From Rhizobium mongolense subsp. loessense (lineage in GTDB: Bacteria; Pseudomonadota; Alphaproteobacteria; Rhizobiales; Rhizobiaceae), in the NCBI RefSeq assembly GCF_900099775.1, contig NZ_FMTM01000001.1, forward strand, positions 1,116,001-1,180,000: a stretch of 64,000 nt of DNA, in the 5' to 3' direction. Positions 9,461-18,952 of this stretch are shown here, in pieces (position 1 is the stretch's first letter; every line of letters starts with the position of its first letter). A program made the position numbers and the translations under genes. The notes under the pieces are model-generated. The model did no database searches and was not told where the DNA came from. It worked only from the letters and a program-made list of their open reading frames with translations.

Positions 9461-10578
9461 CCGAGCGTCTCATGACACGACGAAATCTGCTCGCCGTGGC
9501 TTCCGTCGTTCTTTGTGCTCCGCATGTTGCAAAAGCGCAATCTGCCTGGCCGCTCACCATCACGGATGCGATCGGCCGCAAGGTGACGATCAGGAAAAAG
9601 CCGGAAGCCGTAATCCTTGGGACAGGATTCAACCTTGTCGCGCTGTCGCTGATCCATCCCGATCCCGTCAGCCTGCTCGCCGGCTGGGCAAACGACATGA
9701 AGGGAGACAATCCCTTTATTTATGAGGCCTTCCGAAAGAAATTTCCGGCGATCGAGAACGTGCCTTTCGTCGGCAACGGCCAGGCGGATGGACTGTCATT
9801 CGAGGCGGCGCTCTCGCTTAATGCCGACCTTGCGATCATGGCCATGTGGCAGGCCGACAGCGAACTCGGCCAGCGTGCGATACAGTATCTCGACACCGTC
9901 GGTGTGCCGGTCGTTGTTGTCGATTTCAATCGCAACCCGCTGAAGACCACGCCGCGCGACATGCGCCTCCTCGGCCGGATTTTCGAGCGGAATGAGCAAG
10001 CCGAAGATTTTGCCAGGTTCTTCGAGACGCGGCTTGATCGCATCAAAGCCAAGGCGGCGATGGACAGCGGCCCCGTCGTGCTGATGGATGCCTTTCCAAG
10101 CGATGTCCGCGGAAGCTGGGCAATCGGCCGCACTGGGCTCGGTGAATTGATAACCCTTTCAGGCGGCCGCAACGCCGCCGCCAAGAACCTTCCACCCCAG
10201 GGCGGACCGGTGACTGCGGAATATATCCTCGCAGCCGATCCCGATGTCTACATTGCTACCGGATCACCCGGCGGCACCTATACGGCCTTTTCCATCGGTC
10301 CAGGCGTCGATCCATCGGAAGCCCAGCGCTCGCTCGGTGAAACGGTGAAGATGCCAAATCTTGCCCCGCTGAAGGCGGTTCGCGAAGGCAAAGTGCACGG
10401 TATGTGGAATTTTTTCAATGCCGTGCCGCTGAACATTCTGGCAGCCGAAGCGGTGGCGACCTGGGTCAGGCCCGAACTTTTCGACGACGTCGATCCGGCA
10501 AGCAGTCTTGCCGAGATCAACGAACGTTTTGCCGCGGTGCCCTTCGAAGGCGCCTATTGGACGAGCCTCACGGCCTAG
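9457..10578 (+). CDS. iron-siderophore ABC transporter substrate-binding protein, Tat-exported
   Basis: A 373-residue periplasmic binding protein of the helical-backbone (FhuD/BtuF-like) class. The leader MTRRNLLAVASVVL has a twin-arginine motif and ends near VAKAQS, so it probably leaves through Tat. The mature part has the usual start SAWPLTITDAIGRKVTI and the conserved AADPDVYIATGS segment. It should accept siderophore iron delivered by the receptor two genes upstream. No permease or ATPase gene is adjacent, so its inner-membrane partner must be encoded elsewhere. It is translationally coupled to fhuF. Confidence 0.85.
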   Translation: MTERLMTRRNLLAVASVVLCAPHVAKAQSAWPLTITDAIGRKVTIRKKPEAVILGTGFNLVALSLIHPDPVSLLAGWANDMKGDNPFIYEAFRKKFPAIENVPFVGNGQADGLSFEAALSLNADLAIMAMWQADSELGQRAIQYLDTVGVPVVVVDFNRNPLKTTPRDMRLLGRIFERNEQAEDFARFFETRLDRIKAKAAMDSGPVVLMDAFPSDVRGSWAIGRTGLGELITLSGGRNAAAKNLPPQGGPVTAEYILAADPDVYIATGSPGGTYTAFSIGPGVDPSEAQRSLGETVKMPNLAPLKAVREGKVHGMWNFFNAVPLNILAAEAVATWVRPELFDDVDPASSLAEINERFAAVPFEGAYWTSLTA

Positions 10579-11657
10579 TGGCGGCTTGAGGCGCTCGCCT
10601 TGAACAGGCTGCCTGTTGGCGTCTGCAGGAACACATCAAGCGGGATGTGCTCTTGATGCAGGAAGCCCGTTGCCGGCAGCAGGCCGTCGCGGACCATTTC
10701 GATGACGGCGACGACGGATGCCGAGGTCGTCCAGGCGATCGCCGTACGGCGCGCGCCGGCAATCTCGATCGGATAATAAGCGCGCACGAACTCCTTGCGG
10801 CGGAGGCTTCCTGCCTGCGTGCCTTCGGCCGCGACATGGACATAGACCACGTCGTCGTCGACGGGCGGCTTGGCATTGGTCAGGATTTCGCCGGCCAGCT
10901 TTCGCTGCTCCCGCATCAGCAGCTCATGGAAGAAGAAATTCATCAGGTCCATATGGCCCGGATAGCGCATCGTCTTGTAGTCGAGATTGTCGACCTTGCC
11001 GCAGAGCGTATCGCACATCGTGCCGAGCCCGCCAGACGTGGTGAAGGCTTCAAGCTTGACGCCCTCGACATAGATCGTTTCATGCCATTCCATCGGCGAG
11101 ACGAACTTGCGCACACCGCCTTCGATGACCTCGCAATCGTTGAGATATTCATTGACGACGCCTTCCGGCGACCAGTTGAAGGCATAGCCCAACAAGCCCG
11201 TCGGGTTCTGCGGTAAAGCACCGACACGCATGCGGATCGAGCGGCAACGGTCGAACCCATCGGCAAGGCTTGCACCAACAATGCCGACGAAGCCCGGCGC
11301 CAGTCCGCATTGCGGCGCCATCAGGCCACGCGACGTCTTCGAGAGTTCGATGATCAAATTGGTGGTCGGAACGTCTTCCGTCAGGTCGAAATAATGGATG
11401 CCTGCCAGGTGGGCAGCCCGCGCAAGCTCGATATTGAGATGGTACGGCAGGCAGGAGAGCACTGCTTCCACGCCGGATAGCAGCTCCGTCACAAAGGCCG
11501 AGTTGGAAACATCGCCGACGCGGCACGTGAACGGCACCTCGGCCGGCGGCAATTGCGCATCGACGCCCGTCACGTCGAAGCCGCCCTCATGCAAAAGCGT
11601 TGCCGCAAGCCGTCCGACCTTACCAAGTCCGAGAACGACGATCCTCTTAAAACTCAT
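10575..11657 (-). CDS. saccharopine dehydrogenase family oxidoreductase
   Basis: A 360-residue NAD(P)-dependent enzyme with an N-terminal Rossmann fold (KRIVVLGLGKVGRLAATLL) and the saccharopine-dehydrogenase C-terminal domain. VLSCLPYHLNIELARAA and HYFDLTED are typical of the Lys9-like branch, which includes saccharopine reductases and lysine 6-dehydrogenases; the substrate is not decidable here. The ATG at 11657 is used because the Rossmann strand begins at once and a GGGAGGG ribosome site sits just before it. It ends convergently with the siderophore operon, overlapping by four bases. Confidence 0.8.
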   Translation of the reverse strand: MSFKRIVVLGLGKVGRLAATLLHEGGFDVTGVDAQLPPAEVPFTCRVGDVSNSAFVTELLSGVEAVLSCLPYHLNIELARAAHLAGIHYFDLTEDVPTTNLIIELSKTSRGLMAPQCGLAPGFVGIVGASLADGFDRCRSIRMRVGALPQNPTGLLGYAFNWSPEGVVNEYLNDCEVIEGGVRKFVSPMEWHETIYVEGVKLEAFTTSGGLGTMCDTLCGKVDNLDYKTMRYPGHMDLMNFFFHELLMREQRKLAGEILTNAKPPVDDDVVYVHVAAEGTQAGSLRRKEFVRAYYPIEIAGARRTAIAWTTSASVVAVIEMVRDGLLPATGFLHQEHIPLDVFLQTPTGSLFKASASSRH

Positions 11658-11722
11658 CTTTACCCTCCCATGCGCCGTCGAAGCCGCGGCGCTCTTCGTG
11701 AGGCTGTATGGAAAAAACCAAT

Positions 11723-11753
11723 AAAAGAAAACGGCCGGAATTGCTTCCGGCCG
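11723..11753 (-). terminator. rho-independent terminator of dnaA
   Basis: A perfect 9-bp stem (11732-11740 with 11745-11753, four-base loop) is followed on the minus strand by TTTTCTTTTAT. It lies 26 bases past the dnaA stop codon and separates dnaA from the saccharopine-dehydrogenase-like gene on the same strand. Confidence 0.85.
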
Positions 11754-11778
11754 CAAATTTCAGGTGGAGGATCGCCGA

Positions 11779-13230
11779 TTATTCGTTGATCAGGCGCTTC
11801 AAAAGCTCGATCTCGTGCGAAAGCTTGGTGTCTCCTGCAATCAGCTCCTCGATCTTGCGTACCGCGTGCAGCACTGTCGTATGGTCGCGTCCACCGAAGC
11901 GGCGGCCGATTTCCGGGAAGGAGCGCGGCGTCAGCGTTTTCGACAGATACATGGCGATCTGCCTCGGCTTGACGATGACGCGCGTGCGGCGGTTCGAAAC
12001 CAGCTCCTGGCGGGACACATTGTAGTGGCGTGCGACGATGCGCTGGATATCTTCGATGCGCACGCGGCGCGGCTCGCCGGAGCCGACCAGATGCGCAAGC
12101 AGTTCGTCGACCCGCTCGATCGACAGGTTCGGCTCGAAGGAGCGCCGGAAGATCAGCTGATTGAAGGCGCCTTCAAGTTCGCGGCCGCTTGCCGTTACGC
12201 TGCGGGCGACGTGCGAGAGCAGTTCGGCCGGGATTTCTAAAGATGGATCTTCCAGACGGGCCGCAGCCAGGCGGCGCTTCAGGATCTCGAGGCGCATCTC
12301 GTAGTCCGGCGCATCAAGCTCGATCGCCACACCGCCCTGCAGACGGGAACGTACTCGCGGATCAAGCGATTCCAGCTCCCAAGGCGCACGGTCGGCGGCA
12401 ACCACTACCTGCTTGGCGCTGTCGAGCAGCATGTTCAGCAGGTGGCAGAACTCGTGCTGGATCATCTTGCCCTGCAGGAATTGCATGTCATCGATGATCA
12501 GAAGGTCGATATTGCGGAGCGAGTCCTTCAGCGTCAGTGCATCGTTGTCCCGGATTGCCGTTGCAAAACGCCACATGAAATACTCGGCCGTCAGATAAAC
12601 GACACGCAGGGCCCGCGGATTCTGAACCGCTGCGTTGGCGATCGCCTGCAGAAGGTGGGACTTGCCGAGACCGACGTTCGAATGAATGAAAAGCGGGTTG
12701 AAGCGCACCGCGCCCTGCCCTGCTTCCGCAATTGTTTTTGCCGCAGCAAGCGCAACGCGGTTCGAGCTGCCTTCAACAAAGGTGTCGAAGGTGAAGCGCG
12801 AGTCGAGCGGCGAACCGAACAGTGGCTGGCCGAGCGTCGCGGGACGGGCGGCAGCGGCGGCCGAAACGGCCTGTTGAACCGCCTGACCAGCTGGCTGAGC
12901 AGCAAGGGGGCGACGCATTGGCGTGACCGGTGAGACCGGCTCTTGGGAAGCCGCCTCGTCCATCGGCTTCATGCCGGGACGCGTTGCCGTGCGGACGAGA
13001 ATTTCCACCTTCAGGATTTCAGCATCTTCCTGCCGGAAAAGGCTGGTGATGAGATCAAGATAACGATTGTTGATCCACGACTTGAGAAATGTAGTGGGAA
13101 CCGAAAGACGCACGACGCTCTTTGAAACCGAATGCAGCTTCAGACGTGCGAACCAGCTTGCATAAACGTCCGGACCGACCTGGGCCTTCAGACGCGCACC
13201 AACACGCTCGAAAAGTATGCCATGCTTCAT
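11779..13230 (-). CDS. dnaA: chromosomal replication initiator DnaA
   Basis: DnaA binds and opens the replication origin. Domain I starts at [20 protein letters not shown]. The AAA+ domain has a P-loop [12 protein letters not shown] and Walker [12 protein letters not shown]. The C-terminal domain IV carries the DNA-contact signature [18 protein letters not shown]. Ser replaces the usual first Gly of the P-loop pattern. The ATG at 13230 (483 residues) places homology at the N-terminus, as in related DnaA proteins of about 480 residues. An in-frame ATG at 13353 would add 41 low-complexity residues. The neighbouring gene is rpsT; dnaN is 44 kb away. Confidence 0.95.
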   Translation of the reverse strand: MKHGILFERVGARLKAQVGPDVYASWFARLKLHSVSKSVVRLSVPTTFLKSWINNRYLDLITSLFRQEDAEILKVEILVRTATRPGMKPMDEAASQEPVSPVTPMRRPLAAQPAGQAVQQAVSAAAAARPATLGQPLFGSPLDSRFTFDTFVEGSSNRVALAAAKTIAEAGQGAVRFNPLFIHSNVGLGKSHLLQAIANAAVQNPRALRVVYLTAEYFMWRFATAIRDNDALTLKDSLRNIDLLIIDDMQFLQGKMIQHEFCHLLNMLLDSAKQVVVAADRAPWELESLDPRVRSRLQGGVAIELDAPDYEMRLEILKRRLAAARLEDPSLEIPAELLSHVARSVTASGRELEGAFNQLIFRRSFEPNLSIERVDELLAHLVGSGEPRRVRIEDIQRIVARHYNVSRQELVSNRRTRVIVKPRQIAMYLSKTLTPRSFPEIGRRFGGRDHTTVLHAVRKIEELIAGDTKLSHEIELLKRLINE

Positions 13231-14146
13231 GTCTCCTTTTTCCCCCGCCGCATCCGGGCAAATAGAGCCAAACGCCTGCGGTGCCTTATCCCCATTTTCA
13301 AGAGCACCCGTCGTCAATGAATTCATTTGCATCATGCCGCCTTCCAAATTCATTTCACCGGGCGGACATCAGTCAAACAGCCGCCCGATCAATTTTCCCC
13401 GTTCTGGCATGCTGGCGGCCCTTTCATGGACCATCATGCATGCCGGTTCACACAAACACTGTCCCGCAAATCGAGACCGACGCAGAGAGCCGTGGCGGAT
13501 ACCGCCTTCATGCGGCCTCCGTCATGCTCGCCGCGCCAAGCCGGCTACCGGACCTCGTTTTCCGGCCAGCCTGCCCGAACGCAAATTTTACTGTCCCCAT
13601 CCCCTTCAGCTCCCATGAACATGGAGCCGCCGAGCGCACAAAGCATCTTCGTTCCGTGACCAGCCACGGTCCCGGCGCAAATAGCTCAAGTGCTTGAAAA
13701 AACGGAGAGATAGCTACTCCGTGACAAATGACACAAACTCATCGCCCTGCCGGTGTGGCAGTTTAGACTGAGCCTTTGCAGGTGATGTCCGCGCCCTTTG
13801 CTGGAAGTCATTTAGGCAGGATCGGTTGCGGATATCAATGATGAATTTTACGCAAAATTAAGAAGCGACCATTGACTCCGGGGCCCGTTTTTGGGCGTCA
13901 CGCCAATGTCAAAAAAGAATCGCAGGAGAATCAAGGAGATTCCCGAAGTGGGTATTTTGGACACGCATTGAAAGAAAAAAAATAAAAATCCGCTTGACTC
14001 ACAACTAAGCCCGCCGGAACGCAGAAGAGTCGCCCAAGCTCGAAACATCCTTGCGCAACTATTTGATTTTAAACAATTTTTCATGTCACCTCAGTGACAC
14101 GAAACAGTCGCCAAATTAACCAATCCGGAGATGATCGCCGGAATCG
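13231..14146. other. long gene-free dnaA leader region
   Basis: No convincing gene is visible in this AT-richer gap between dnaA and the rpsT terminator; the short frames lack family signals or good ribosome sites. It does hold small structures: a dyad ACGGAG-N9-CTCCGT (13702-13722), a dyad TGTCAC-N4-GTGACA (14084-14099), and a near-consensus DnaA box TTATCCCCA (13286-13294, one mismatch to TTATNCACA). These could control dnaA. A functional origin here is not supported, because no cluster of DnaA boxes was seen. Confidence 0.4.
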
Positions 14147-14172
14147 AAAAAGCCCGGCTTAATTACCGGGCT
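14147..14172 (-). terminator. rho-independent terminator of rpsT
   Basis: The stem AGCCCGG/CCGGGCT (14151-14157 with 14166-14172, eight-base loop) is followed on the minus strand by a run of five T. It sits 31 bases after the rpsT stop. Confidence 0.85.
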
Positions 14173-14202
14173 AATCATAACGATCAATTTGTTAATGAAA
14201 GA

Positions 14203-14481
14203 TTATGCGGTCGCAGTCGCCGACAGAGCCTTTACACGGGCAGCGAGCCGCGAGACCTTGCGTGATGCCGTGTTGGGGTGAACGACGCCCTTGCTTGCAG
14301 CACGCGCGAGTTCCGGCTGCGCTGCAAGGAAGGCTTCCTTTGCCTTGGCAGCATCACCAGCTGCAAGTGCCTCTTCGACCTGGCGAACGAAAGTACGAAC
14401 GCGCGAGCGACGAGCCTTGTTGACGTCGGTACGGCGGGCGATCTTGCGGGTCGCTTTTTTCGCCGAAGTTGTATTGGCCAT
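14203..14481 (-). CDS. rpsT: 30S ribosomal protein S20
   Basis: S20 is a small basic primary-binding protein of the 30S subunit. The 92 residues begin [17 protein letters not shown] and contain the expected [18 protein letters not shown] and [19 protein letters not shown] segments. The ATG at 14481 gives the family N-terminus; an in-frame ATG nine codons upstream is rejected. It is monocistronic, with its own promoter (14602-14630) and its own terminator (14147-14172), as is common for rpsT. Confidence 0.96.
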   Translation of the reverse strand: MANTTSAKKATRKIARRTDVNKARRSRVRTFVRQVEEALAAGDAAKAKEAFLAAQPELARAASKGVVHPNTASRKVSRLAARVKALSATATA

Positions 14482-14601
14482 GGATGCCTCTCTCAAGAAT
14501 TCGAACAAACTCCACCATCACCGCGGGCCCTGCGGCCACAATCTTCAGCAATGCGGGAGCATAAACGGAAAACCTGATCGGCTTCCCGAACCGTGGGCGG
14601 G

Positions 14602-14630
14602 CATATAACTCTAAAGCCGGCCCGCGTCAA
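14602..14630 (-). promoter_or_regulatory. sigma-70-like promoter of rpsT
   Basis: Read on the minus strand this is TTGACG, a 17-base spacer, then TATATG: near-consensus -35 and -10 boxes at ideal spacing. It lies about 120 bases before the rpsT start, leaving room for a 5' leader of about 110 nt. Confidence 0.7.
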
Positions 14631-14674
14631 CGCGCATTTTCAAGGAAACGCCGCCTTTCTCCGTGGAATGAAGA

Positions 14675-15448
14675 TCAGCGGTGTTTAAAGGCCGGTTTGC
14701 GTTTCTCGATGAAGGCCGCCATGCCTTCCTTCTGATCTTCCGTTGCGAAAAGGCTGTGGAACAGCCGGCGCTCGAAACGCAGGCCCTCCTCCAGCGTGGT
14801 TTCCAGCGCCCGATTGACCGCCTCCTTGGCCATCAGCACCGAAGGCTGCGACAGCGACGCAATCTTGGCGGCCGCCGCCAGCGCTTCGTCGAGCAGACGC
14901 TCGGGCGCGACCACGCGCGAAACGAGCCCGGCACGCTCCGCTTCCCCCGCATCCATCATCCGGCCGGTCAGCACCATGTCCATGGCCTTCGACTTGCCTA
15001 CCATACGCGTCAAGCGCTGCGAGCCGCCCATGCCGGGGATGACGCCGAGCGTGATTTCAGGCTGACCGAATTTTGCAGTTTCCGACGCTATGATAAAGTC
15101 GCACATCATGGCCAGTTCGCAGCCGCCCCCGAGGGCGAAGCCGCTGACGGCAGCGATCACCGGCTTGCGGGCCTTGGCAATCTCGTCCCAGCCACTGATG
15201 AATTCGGCCTTATACATATCGGCAAACTGCAGCGGCTGCATTTCCTTGATATCGGCGCCGGCTGCAAAAGCGCGTTCGGATCCGGTCAGAACGATCGCAC
15301 CGATCGCCTCGTTGGCGTGGAAATCTGCAAAGGCCTGCTGCAGTTCCTTGAGTACCGTGGAATTCAGCGCATTCAGTGCCTGCGGCCGGTTCAGCGTAAT
15401 CAGACCGACATTGTCGCGGGTTTCGACGATCAGCGTTTCATAGGCCAT
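14675..15448 (-). CDS. enoyl-CoA hydratase
   Basis: This crotonase-fold enzyme hydrates 2-enoyl-CoA in fatty-acid beta-oxidation. The 257 residues have the oxyanion-hole segment [14 protein letters not shown], the [15 protein letters not shown] motif, and [19 protein letters not shown], which carries the catalytic glutamate region. The ATG at 15448 gives MAYETLIVE, the normal family start. The mutM stop is only 10 bases upstream, so the two genes are probably co-transcribed. Confidence 0.93.
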   Translation of the reverse strand: MAYETLIVETRDNVGLITLNRPQALNALNSTVLKELQQAFADFHANEAIGAIVLTGSERAFAAGADIKEMQPLQFADMYKAEFISGWDEIAKARKPVIAAVSGFALGGGCELAMMCDFIIASETAKFGQPEITLGVIPGMGGSQRLTRMVGKSKAMDMVLTGRMMDAGEAERAGLVSRVVAPERLLDEALAAAAKIASLSQPSVLMAKEAVNRALETTLEEGLRFERRLFHSLFATEDQKEGMAAFIEKRKPAFKHR

Positions 15449-15458
15449 GCTTGTCTCC

Positions 15459-16349
15459 CTATTTCTGGCAGTCCGGGCAATAAAAGGTGGAACGTCCTGC
15501 TTGCACGATGCGCGAGACCGTACCGCCGCAACCGGGTGTGCGGCAAGGCAGACTTTCGCGGTCATAGACCGAGAAGGAATGCTGGAAATAGCCGAGCGAG
15601 CCGTCGGTCTGGATATGGTCGCGAAGTGACGAGCCACCGGCCTTGATCGCATCGGCGATGACGCTGCGGATGGACGCGACGAGAAGATTAAGCGGCTCCT
15701 TCGGCTTTCCGGTTTTGGTGACCAGAGTTCCGGCGGCGCGTGCCGGCATCAGGTGCGCGCGCCAGAGCGCTTCGCACACATATATATTGCCGAGGCCAGC
15801 AACATTTTTCTGGTCGAGCAGGGCGCCCTTCAGGGGCTGTGCCTTTCCCGCAAAGCGTTCTGCCAGATAGGCGGCACTCAGTTCGTTACCGGTCGGCTCC
15901 GGCCCGAGGCCGAAAAGGAAGGGATTGTTTTGAAGCTCGCAGCGATCGGCGATGTCCATGAATCCGAAGCGCCGTGGATCATTATAAATGACGCGGCGCT
16001 CACCACCCTTGCCTTCCAGATGGAAAATCGCATGGTCATGCTTCTCGTCCTTCGACCGCTCGTGGCGAAAATCGCCTGGCGTTTGGCTGACTGGCCCCTG
16101 CTCGATGCGGAAGGAGCCAGACATGCCGAGATGGGAGATGATGGTCTTGCCGCTGTCGAGGTCAATCAGCAGATATTTAGCGCGGCGGCCAAGCCCGATA
16201 ATGGTGCGGCCACTAACCTGGTCTTCGAAATTTGCCGGAAAGGGAAAGCGCAGATCACCGCGGCGAAGCTCCAGCCTCTCGATGCGTGCGCCCTCCATGG
16301 CGGGCGAAAGACCACGCTTCACCGTTTCGACTTCTGGCAATTCCGGCAT
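15459..16349 (-). CDS. mutM: formamidopyrimidine-DNA glycosylase (Fpg)
   Basis: This bifunctional glycosylase/AP lyase removes 8-oxoguanine and other oxidised purines from DNA. It starts MPELPEVE; after Met removal, the N-terminal proline is the nucleophile and the next Glu is the acid. [10 protein letters not shown], the helix-two-turn-helix around [19 protein letters not shown], and a C-terminal zinc finger with four cysteines (CRTPGC and CPDC) are all present. At 296 residues it is full length. It is divergent from ubiE and upstream of the enoyl-CoA hydratase. Confidence 0.95.
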   Translation of the reverse strand: MPELPEVETVKRGLSPAMEGARIERLELRRGDLRFPFPANFEDQVSGRTIIGLGRRAKYLLIDLDSGKTIISHLGMSGSFRIEQGPVSQTPGDFRHERSKDEKHDHAIFHLEGKGGERRVIYNDPRRFGFMDIADRCELQNNPFLFGLGPEPTGNELSAAYLAERFAGKAQPLKGALLDQKNVAGLGNIYVCEALWRAHLMPARAAGTLVTKTGKPKEPLNLLVASIRSVIADAIKAGGSSLRDHIQTDGSLGYFQHSFSVYDRESLPCRTPGCGGTVSRIVQAGRSTFYCPDCQK

Positions 16350-16500
16350 CTTAACCCATCTGTATTTAAACGTGTTTCAACTGCGGACGATGTGGGTTAT
16401 AGCGCCAGTAAGCCGCGGGTATTACCCGCCTCCACAGATAGCGTCTCAAGCGGCCTTTCGCTATGGTCGCGGTACCGATTTCGAGTAACGGAGTAGTCCG

Positions 16501-17277
16501 ATGTCAGAAAGCCGTACTTCCGCCAATGGCGGCATGGAAACATCCTACGGCTTCCGCGAGGTGCCGAGTGGTGAGAAGCAGGGTCTCGTCAACGACGTCT
16601 TCCATAAGGTCGCCAAACGCTACGATATCATGAACGATGTGATGTCGATGGGCATGCACCGCGTCTGGAAGGATGCGATGGTTGCGGCGCTTAATCCGCG
16701 CAAGGAACCGGGCTACAAAGTGCTGGATGTTGCCGGCGGCACGGGCGATATCGCCTTTCGTATCGTCGAAGCATCGAACCGCATGGCGCATGCGACCGTG
16801 CTCGACATCAACGGCTCCATGCTCGGCGTCGGCGCCGAGCGGGCGGACAAGAAGAGACTCTCCGACAATCTCACCTTCATCGAGGCCAATGCAGAGGACC
16901 TGCCCTTTGAGGCCGGCACCTTCGATGCCTATACGATCGCCTTCGGCATCCGCAATGTGCCGCACATCGACGTGGCGCTCTCGGAAGCCTATCGCGTGCT
17001 GAAGCGCGGCGGCCGGCTGCTCGTGCTGGAATTTTCGGAAGTGGACATGCCGCTTCTGGACAAGGTTTACGAGGCGTGGTCTTTCAACGCCATTCCGAGG
17101 TTCGGCAAGGCGATAACCGGCGACGCCGAGCCTTATCAGTATCTTGTCGAATCCATCCGCAAGTTCCCGAACCAGGAAAATTTCGCGGAAATGATCCGTA
17201 AAGCCGGCTTTTCGCGCGTGACCTACACCAGCTACACCGGCGGCATCGCGGCCTTGCACTCGGGCTGGAAGCTTTGA
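16501..17277 (+). CDS. ubiE: ubiquinone/menaquinone C-methyltransferase UbiE
   Basis: This SAM-dependent enzyme adds the C-methyl group in ubiquinone biosynthesis. The 258 residues include the family N-terminus region [37 protein letters not shown], and the SAM motif [15 protein letters not shown]. The late motif [20 protein letters not shown] is characteristic. It is followed after five bases by ubiB in the same pathway, so the pair is an operon. Confidence 0.96.
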   Translation: MSESRTSANGGMETSYGFREVPSGEKQGLVNDVFHKVAKRYDIMNDVMSMGMHRVWKDAMVAALNPRKEPGYKVLDVAGGTGDIAFRIVEASNRMAHATVLDINGSMLGVGAERADKKRLSDNLTFIEANAEDLPFEAGTFDAYTIAFGIRNVPHIDVALSEAYRVLKRGGRLLVLEFSEVDMPLLDKVYEAWSFNAIPRFGKAITGDAEPYQYLVESIRKFPNQENFAEMIRKAGFSRVTYTSYTGGIAALHSGWKL

Positions 17278-17282
17278 TCTAA

Positions 17283-18857
17283 ATGAGTGCTTTCGGAGCA
17301 TATTTACGGCTCGTGCGGGTCGGCTGGATTCTGGTGCGCGAGGGCGTTGTTTCGGCGCTGCCTTCGGAAGGCCTGCCGCCTTCCGTAAGCCTTGCGAAAT
17401 CCTTTGTCGGGCTGTTTGCGCGCAGCCGCGCAAAAGCGAAGAAACGCAGCGATCGGCTGGCCCAGGCAGTCGAGCGGCTCGGACCTTCCTATGTGAAGAT
17501 CGGTCAGTTTCTGGCGACCAGGCCGGACGTCGTCGGCGTCGAATTCGCCGACGACCTTTCGCAGCTTCAAGACCGGATGGCCTTCTTCCCGATTGCGGCG
17601 GCAAAGGCGAGTATCGAAGGCTCGCTCGGTCGCCCGATCGAAGAGCTTTATGCGACTTTCGACGATCCGATTGCCGCAGCCTCTATTGCGCAGGTGCATC
17701 CTGCAGAGGTGAACACCCCCAATGGCCGCAGGAAGGTCGCCGTCAAGGTGGTGCGCCCCGGTGTGCGGCAGCGTTTCGCCCATGACATCGAGGCAATGTA
17801 TCTCGTCGCCGGTATGCAGGAGCGCTTCATGCCCTCGAGCCGGCGGCTGAGGCCGGTTGAAGTAACAAAAACGCTCGAGCAGTCGACCAAAGTCGAGATG
17901 GACCTGCGCCTTGAGGCGGCTGCACTTTCGGAGATCGCCGAAAACACGGGACAGGATCCAGGCTTTCGCGTTCCGAAGGTGGACTGGGAACGCACGGGCC
18001 GCGACGTCATCACGATGGAGTGGATCGACGGCGTCAAGATGTCCGATGTCGAGGGGCTGCGCGCTGCCGGGCACAACCTCAACACGCTTGCCGATGTCCT
18101 CATCCAATCGTTCCTGCGCCACACGCTGCGCGACGGCTTCTTCCATGCCGACATGCATCCCGGCAATCTCTTCGTCGATTCAGGCGGCATGATCGTCGCC
18201 GTCGACATGGGCATCGTCGGCCGGCTCGGAAAGAAGGAACGGCGCTTCCTCGCCGAGATCCTCTATGGCTTCATTACGCGCGATTACGTGCGTGTTGCCG
18301 AGGTCCATTTCGAGGCGGGCTATGTGCCAGGCCATCACAATGTTGAAAGTTTCGCGCAGGCAATCCGGGCGATCGGCGAGCCGATCCACGGCCAGCCTGC
18401 TGAAACGATCTCGATGGGCAAGCTGTTGACGCTGCTCTTCGAGGTGACGGAACTTTTCGACATGCAGACCCGGCCTGAACTGGTCATGCTGCAGAAGACC
18501 ATGGTGGTCGTCGAAGGCGTATCGCGCATGCTGAACCCGCGTTTCAACATGTGGAAGGCATCGGAGCCGGTCGTCGGCGACTGGATCCGCAACAATCTCG
18601 GTCCGAAGCGGGTTGTCACCGACCTCAAAGATGGACTGAAAGCTGCCGTGAAGCTTGCAGAAGCCGTTCCGGAAATCGCTGCGCAGACCGAGAAATTCCA
18701 TCATCAGCTGCTGCATATGAGCGAGCATGGACTGCGCTTTGACGCCGAAACGGCCGATGCGATCGGCAAATCCGAGGCACGCTACAGCCGGTCCGGCCGC
18801 CTGGCGCTCTGGATTATCGCGTTGACGCTTCTCTATATAGCCTGGATGTTGAGCTGA
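17283..18857 (+). CDS. ubiB: ubiquinone biosynthesis protein UbiB (ABC1/ADCK-like)
   Basis: UbiB is an atypical kinase-like ATPase needed for ubiquinone assembly at the inner membrane. The 524 residues carry the family KIGQFLATRPD motif (KxGQ) and kinase-like motifs around FHADMHPGNLFVDSGG and AVDMGIVGRLGKKE. A C-terminal hydrophobic anchor (LALWIIALTLLYIAWML) is present. It is coupled to ubiE. The next gene is the accessory operon beginning at 18953; I expected coaBC here, which instead lies at 31193. Confidence 0.95.
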   Translation: MSAFGAYLRLVRVGWILVREGVVSALPSEGLPPSVSLAKSFVGLFARSRAKAKKRSDRLAQAVERLGPSYVKIGQFLATRPDVVGVEFADDLSQLQDRMAFFPIAAAKASIEGSLGRPIEELYATFDDPIAAASIAQVHPAEVNTPNGRRKVAVKVVRPGVRQRFAHDIEAMYLVAGMQERFMPSSRRLRPVEVTKTLEQSTKVEMDLRLEAAALSEIAENTGQDPGFRVPKVDWERTGRDVITMEWIDGVKMSDVEGLRAAGHNLNTLADVLIQSFLRHTLRDGFFHADMHPGNLFVDSGGMIVAVDMGIVGRLGKKERRFLAEILYGFITRDYVRVAEVHFEAGYVPGHHNVESFAQAIRAIGEPIHGQPAETISMGKLLTLLFEVTELFDMQTRPELVMLQKTMVVVEGVSRMLNPRFNMWKASEPVVGDWIRNNLGPKRVVTDLKDGLKAAVKLAEAVPEIAAQTEKFHHQLLHMSEHGLRFDAETADAIGKSEARYSRSGRLALWIIALTLLYIAWMLS

Positions 18858-18952
18858 GGCTCAGGCACAAACAATTACATGCTGTGTTCGGCATTTGGGA
18901 TATCTCATAATGCGCAGTGCTCGCTTAGTCTCGCATTCAAGGAGACCTGCAG

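Noticed and set aside
13217..13697. Short plus-strand frames opposite and beyond the dnaA start
   Set aside because: They lack family signals and good ribosome sites and fall in the dnaA leader or opposite dnaA.
13702..13722. Terminator-like hairpin before dnaA
   Set aside because: The stem lacks a T run on either strand.
13231..14146. Chromosomal replication origin
   Set aside because: Only one near-consensus DnaA box is seen; in related bacteria the origin is usually elsewhere (near hemE).
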